Virus record (IMG/VR): IMGVR_UViG_3300009172_001144
Location: 1 to 31,761 of that record
DNA length: 31,761 bases
From: a virus
Strand: one strand, 5' to 3'
Under the pieces are notes generated by a model, which did not search any database, had not been told where the DNA came from, and saw only the letters and a list, made by a program, of their open reading frames with translations. Shown here piece by piece: positions 28,493 to 31,761 of the stretch. Each line of letters opens with the position of its first letter. Position 1 is the first letter of the stretch. Made by a program: the position numbers and the translations under genes.

Positions 28493-28763
28493 TAACAATC
28501 TAAACGATTTTGAAAATAACAAATTAAGGCTAGATGAACTAGTTGGTTCCAAATATGTTTTCCCAGATGGGGACTTTATTCAAGTTAAAGAAATTAAAAT
28601 AAGAGACAAACCTATAGATGGCCAAGGAATAGATGGGAGTGCTCCTTTTATTACTTACTTGATTCAACAAGGTCCAGGCATACCAAGACAACTCAGTATG
28701 TTCTACCAAGAATTTATCGACACGTATGGACATTTGTTTACAAAAGAATTAGATAGAGAATAG
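28485..28763 (+). CDS. Conserved small phage protein, 92 aa
   Basis: Starts MSDNNLNDFENNKLRLDELV and continues with a beta-strand VFPDGDFIQVKEI, then an aromatic GIPRQLSMFYQEFIDTYGHL. I recall the last block from other T4-like marine phages, unknown function. SD GAGG before the ATG. It overlaps the previous gene by 8 nt; two CTAAATA boxes follow it. Confidence 0.72.
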   Translation: MSDNNLNDFENNKLRLDELVGSKYVFPDGDFIQVKEIKIRDKPIDGQGIDGSAPFITYLIQQGPGIPRQLSMFYQEFIDTYGHLFTKELDRE

Positions 28764-28768
28764 TATTA

Positions 28769-28798
28769 CTAAATAACCATGCTAAATCGCACTAAATA
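28769..28798 (+). promoter_or_regulatory. Two CTAAATA late-type boxes
   Basis: CTAAATA occurs at 28769-28775 and 28792-28798; CTAAATA is the late-promoter variant I recall from cyanophages. The second lies about 30 nt before the ATG at 28831, so it is placed to drive the membrane protein late. Confidence 0.5.
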
Positions 28799-28830
28799 CT
28801 ATGTACGATAACGCAAAGGAAACCAATTAT

Positions 28831-30810
28831 ATGAAGACAAATTCATTTATAGCCTGGCTGACTTTAATTACAGCACTCACTATTAGTGGTGTTGCCATTT
28901 TTTATTCAGTATCAGGTTTAGCCGCAATATTCTCAGCGGCAGTTATCCCAATCATTATTATGGGAGGTGTATTAGAAGTAAGCAAACTTGTTACCGCAGT
29001 TTGGTTACATAGATATTGGGGAATAGCCACATGGTGGTTAAAGACATATCTAAGCATTGCCGTATTAGTCCTTATGCTTATCACATCTATCGGTATTTTT
29101 GGATTCTTATCTAAAGCACATGACACAGCATCAGGTAATGCAACAGAGGCCATAGCAACTGTAACGAGAATTGATGGACAGATTGCTAGAGAAGAAAACA
29201 GAATTGAAATACTCGGAGATCGTATTACAGGGATATCGTCTGGTACAGGGTTTGATATAACCAGTTCTATTACACAACAAGAAACAATCAGAGACGGTGC
29301 TTGGGATAGAGTACAAGATGAAATTGATTATGCAAAAGGGCAAATTCAAAGCATAAGAGATCAACTAGTTATTGACCTCAAAGCACAAGATGATAAACTA
29401 ATACCGTTAGACAGCATTATAAACAGTTATGCTGATCAAGGCACTACTACAACAGAAACAGACGCAGGCGGATTATTTAGAAGTGCTGAAATAGAAGTAG
29501 TAGACAATGTTGCTAAAGCAAACCAAGTAAGACAAGAACAAAAACCAGAACGTGATGCTATTGAAGATGAAAAAGATAAACTGAGAAGAACCGCCCAAAG
29601 AGATATCAATAGCCAACAGTCAAATATAGATTCTTATAGAGGATCAGCAGAGACTACAATTGCAGATGCTAATAGAGAAATTAATCTTATAAGAGATAGA
29701 TCCACATCATCACAAGACGATGACCTTAATCAGATTGACGAATGGAACCTTCAGATAGATGGTATCTATACTACAATCGATGGTCTTAAAGACGAGAAGT
29801 TTGAGTCTGAACAAACAGTTAGATTAGTTGAGAGTGAAGTAGGGCCAATCAGGTATATTGCTGAGTTCTTTACTGGTACCGAAGATGCAGATGCAAATCT
29901 ATTAGAGTCAGCAGTATCATGGTTGATCATGGTTATCATCTTTGTATTCGATCCACTAGCAGTCTTATTGCTAATTGCAAGTCAGTACACATTTGAACAA
30001 CGCAAAAAGGAAAACCCTAGCCTGGAAAAGCCTGAACCCCCTGAAGATCCAAATCCTCAACCCTTAGGCGGTTTTGAAGGGTTTGATACGGTTCCTTTCG
30101 GAATGGACGATAACATAGAAAAAGATTACGAGTTGATGAAGGAAGACATTGATAGTACTGAATTAGAATCAGGGTTTGATTTTACAAAAATACAACCTTC
30201 TATAGACGAAGTTCGCAACGCATTTAATGAATGGGAAGAAAGTCAAAAATTATTGGATGCAGCCTCGGTTGAAAAAAATCAGGTGGTTGAGCCTGTACCC
30301 GAGCCTATCTCAAAAGACCCAACGTTCTTGCGACAAATAGAAGAAACTAAACAAGCATTTAAAGAATACTACGGAGATAATCCACAAGACACTCCAGATG
30401 AAAACCTTAGTCAGGGTGTTACATATCAAAAAGTACAAGATAGTGAATACTTAGTCGGTCCAGATGGGTCAATTCATCAAAACGCACTTAAAATGGCACA
30501 TCCTGAATTGTTCTTAGCAAAAGATAGTGAAGGAAGACAAGCATCAACTAATTTCGGAACCATATTCCCTTCAATTGCAATGAAGGGAGATATCTTTGTT
30601 AGAGTCGATCAAATGCCAAATCGTGTCTATAAGTTTGAAGGTAAGAGTTGGATCGAAATTGATAAGGCAACCACAGATTCATATACATTCGATGAAGAAT
30701 ATATTGAGTATATTATTTCTCAGATCAAGTCTGGGGAGTATGATATCGATTTACTTTCTGATTCTGAACGCATCCAAGTAGAGACTTATCTTACTAAGAA
30801 TTCTGGGTAA
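28831..30810 (+). CDS. Large membrane/coiled-coil protein, about 659 aa
   Basis: Four membrane segments are visible: three near the N-terminus (TLITALTISGVAIFYSVSG; IIIMGGVLEVSKLVTAVWL; LSIAVLVLMLITSIGIFGFL) and one near residue 370 (VSWLIMVIIFVFDPLAVLLL). The roughly 260 residues between the third and fourth are charged and helical, a coiled coil. The C-terminal 270 residues are acidic and end in a compact domain with FVRVDQMPNRVYKFEGKSW. I recall proteins of this shape from pelagic T4-like phages; the role is unknown. The first ATG (28801) lies almost on a late box and lacks an SD; 28831 has AAAGGA 10 nt upstream, so I prefer it. Confidence 0.8.
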   Translation: MKTNSFIAWLTLITALTISGVAIFYSVSGLAAIFSAAVIPIIIMGGVLEVSKLVTAVWLHRYWGIATWWLKTYLSIAVLVLMLITSIGIFGFLSKAHDTASGNATEAIATVTRIDGQIAREENRIEILGDRITGISSGTGFDITSSITQQETIRDGAWDRVQDEIDYAKGQIQSIRDQLVIDLKAQDDKLIPLDSIINSYADQGTTTTETDAGGLFRSAEIEVVDNVAKANQVRQEQKPERDAIEDEKDKLRRTAQRDINSQQSNIDSYRGSAETTIADANREINLIRDRSTSSQDDDLNQIDEWNLQIDGIYTTIDGLKDEKFESEQTVRLVESEVGPIRYIAEFFTGTEDADANLLESAVSWLIMVIIFVFDPLAVLLLIASQYTFEQRKKENPSLEKPEPPEDPNPQPLGGFEGFDTVPFGMDDNIEKDYELMKEDIDSTELESGFDFTKIQPSIDEVRNAFNEWEESQKLLDAASVEKNQVVEPVPEPISKDPTFLRQIEETKQAFKEYYGDNPQDTPDENLSQGVTYQKVQDSEYLVGPDGSIHQNALKMAHPELFLAKDSEGRQASTNFGTIFPSIAMKGDIFVRVDQMPNRVYKFEGKSWIEIDKATTDSYTFDEEYIEYIISQIKSGEYDIDLLSDSERIQVETYLTKNSG

Positions 30811-30822
30811 ATGACTTACCCA
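30804..30822 (+). other. 7-bp hairpin at the stop codon
   Basis: TGGGTAA (30804-30810) and TTACCCA (30816-30822) form a perfect stem with loop ATGAC, overlapping the stop codon. There is no T tract, so it is not a typical terminator; it may stabilise the mRNA end or be an operator for the promoter 7 nt downstream. Confidence 0.4.
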
Positions 30823-30828
30823 AAAGTA

Positions 30829-30857
30829 TTGCATAAGTCTCTATAATTTCATATAAT
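30829..30857 (+). promoter_or_regulatory. sigma70-type promoter of the lipoprotein gene
   Basis: TTGCAT (30829-30834), 17-bp spacer, TATAAT (30852-30857); start near 30864, leader of about 38 nt. AGTTA and TAACT flank the SD GGAGGG just before the ATG and could form a small stem with the SD in its loop. Confidence 0.6.
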
Positions 30858-30901
30858 ACATCTAAGTTAAATTAATAATACCCAAGTTAGGAGGGTTAAC
30901 T

Positions 30902-31627
30902 ATGAAAAATGCAACAAGCATAACACTACTATCGATACTGATTATGACCACAACGGGTTGTTCGATGTTCGGTGGAAAAACAGATGAAGTAGAAGCACAA
31001 AAAAGAACAGCAATCAACAAACAAGTGTTTTCGGAAGTCTTTGAAGAAGATGGTATCAAAGTCAACTGGGAATGTACTGATAGAGATTGGTTCCCTTCAT
31101 TAGGAATTAGATGTGACGAAAGGTCTATTAAGAGTATATCAATTACAGTCACAAGTCCTACAAATGGAGGAACTAACATGAATGTCGTCACTGCCCGCGA
31201 AGCAGGTGAAGAATTAGCAAAGTCAAAACTTGCTTACTTCATTGATGGTACAACTGAGACTTCAACTCAAACAAGCATCAGTGGGTTCAGTAATGAAACG
31301 CAAGATGACACTTATCGTAATCGAATTTCGGGTACAGGACAAAACAATGACAATGCTCCGAGACTACCAGCAGTCGTTGGTATAACAAGCAGTGAGCCTC
31401 AAGCACCGAGAGACCCTAGTAAACCAAACATGAACTTTGCGGTTACATCAAACTCAAATATTTCTAAAAGAGATATATTAGTTACAATTCGATCTCAAGC
31501 AAAGATTAAGATAAAAGGTATGCAATATACCCATGTCAAAGCAGACGACCAATTACTTCAAACAACTGGTACATGGTACAAAGATGTATCCGATGCAGTA
31601 GTAACTCTTAAAAACTCTAACTTTTAA
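30902..31627 (+). CDS. Phage lipoprotein, 241 aa
   Basis: A class-II signal peptide: basic MKN, a hydrophobic core (SITLLSILIMTTTG) and then CSMFGG, so Cys20 would be lipidated. The -3 residue is Thr, weaker than a consensus lipobox. The mature part is acidic near its start, with the two Cys of WECTDRDWF and IRCDERS that could form a disulfide, and a Ser/Thr/Asn-rich tail (TSISGFSNETQDDTYRNRIS). No enzyme motif is seen. It has a very strong SD (TAGGAGGG). An exported protein follows directly, so the pair may act together in the host envelope. Confidence 0.8.
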   Translation: MKNATSITLLSILIMTTTGCSMFGGKTDEVEAQKRTAINKQVFSEVFEEDGIKVNWECTDRDWFPSLGIRCDERSIKSISITVTSPTNGGTNMNVVTAREAGEELAKSKLAYFIDGTTETSTQTSISGFSNETQDDTYRNRISGTGQNNDNAPRLPAVVGITSSEPQAPRDPSKPNMNFAVTSNSNISKRDILVTIRSQAKIKIKGMQYTHVKADDQLLQTTGTWYKDVSDAVVTLKNSNF

Positions 31628-31639
31628 TAGGAGTCTTGC

Positions 31640-31761
31640 ATGAGACTAGTTCTCGCAGTCTTGCTTATCCTTACTTCTCCTCTCGCACTTGCAATAAAAG
31701 TCGAGGGAGAAGGTTCTTCTTTTGAAGAAGCAAAACAACAAGCATTTAAAAAAGCAATCGA
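31640..31761 (+). CDS. Exported protein, 3' end beyond the window
   Basis: Only the first 40 residues are present. They start MRLVLAVLLILTSPLALA, a clean signal peptide with an ALA cleavage site, and continue with IKVEGEGSSFEEAKQQAFKK. The G-x-G-S-S-F-E-E-A-K-x-x-A-F-x-K-A-I pattern resembles the N-terminal part of LPP20/FlgT-like periplasmic proteins. SD AGGAG lies 8 nt before the ATG, and it follows the lipoprotein by 12 nt. I recall that some pelagic T4-like phages carry exported curli-transport genes; that this is related is unproven. Confidence 0.75.
   Translation, partial: MRLVLAVLLILTSPLALAIKVEGEGSSFEEAKQQAFKKAI

Noticed and set aside
30862-31191. 109-aa minus-strand frame
   Set aside because: Opposite the lipoprotein and its promoter; no promoter or SD of its own.
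1-31761. tRNA genes, CRISPR arrays, insertion sequences
   Set aside because: No cloverleaf with GGTTCRA-type arm, no regularly spaced repeats and no transposase were seen on either strand by eye; a tRNAscan run would be decisive for tRNA genes.

Overview
The window is a gene-dense, AT-rich stretch of a large lytic phage genome, most likely a T4-like myovirus of a marine Gram-negative bacterium. The evidence is the tight packing with many ATGA, GTGA and TAATG stop/start overlaps, the many tiny genes, and the replication genes (5' nuclease, ATP-dependent DNA ligase). It also carries a set typical of marine T4-like phages: FolE, QueD, QueE, glycosyltransferases, a 2OG-Fe(II) oxygenase fold and an SGNH-like protein. 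Two promoter styles are visible: very strong sigma70-type promoters (TTGAC[A/T], usually 17 bp, TATAAT) and T4-late-like boxes (NATAAATA or CTAAATA). No capsid, tail, terminase or polymerase gene is present, so the assignment is inferred. Lipoproteins and two class-II signal peptides point to a host with an outer membrane.

Layout. 1-6.5 kb: unknown genes, a divergent tunnelling-fold (QueD-like) protein, a cytidylyltransferase-cupin fusion, a glycosyltransferase, a DUF6435-like mini-protein, GMP reductase (guaC), a 2OG-Fe(II) oxygenase-fold protein and an SGNH-like hydrolase. 6.5-12.8 kb: 7-deazaguanine and iron-sulfur module, with folE, a small nucleotidyltransferase, queD, an EF-hand protein, a phosphoribosyltransferase, queE, iscU and a SET-domain methyltransferase, interleaved with small membrane peptides. 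12.8-15.4 kb: a promoter-RNA-terminator unit, a GT4 glycosyltransferase and a GalE-like epimerase. 15.4-18.6 kb, minus strand only: a class-3 lipase carrying an inserted beta repeat, and a GP88-family protein with a DnaJ-like zinc motif, preceded by a late-type promoter. 18.7-22.8 kb: conserved small phage genes, a YggX-like protein and the 5' nuclease. 22.8-23.3 kb: the largest largely non-coding stretch, with hairpins, a zinc-ribbon-like micro-ORF and a terminator. 23.3-28.8 kb: a lipoprotein with an Ig-like domain and a probable TIM-barrel glycosidase, unknown genes and DNA ligase. 28.8-31.76 kb: a large membrane/coiled-coil protein, a lipoprotein and a truncated exported protein.

How the genes may work together. 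FolE, QueD and QueE make 7-carboxy-7-deazaguanine from GTP. The usual next enzyme, QueC, is not in the window. GuaC and the phosphoribosyltransferase act on the same purine pool. QueE needs a 4Fe-4S cluster, and IscU (cluster scaffold) lies just downstream of it. YggX (protection and trafficking of Fe/S) lies further on. Two nucleotidyltransferases, two glycosyltransferases, an epimerase, an SGNH protein and a cupin suggest remodelling of a glycan. The lipase, glycosidase lipoprotein and exported proteins at the right suggest action at the cell envelope.

The most unusual regulatory signals are: a palindrome (TTTGGGTACCCAAA) in one sigma70 promoter, with its half-conserved copy in another, bracketing the glycosidase lipoprotein; three 10-bp phased A-rich repeats upstream of one of these promoters; two promoters whose predicted start sites fall on the start codon; and two candidate small RNAs.
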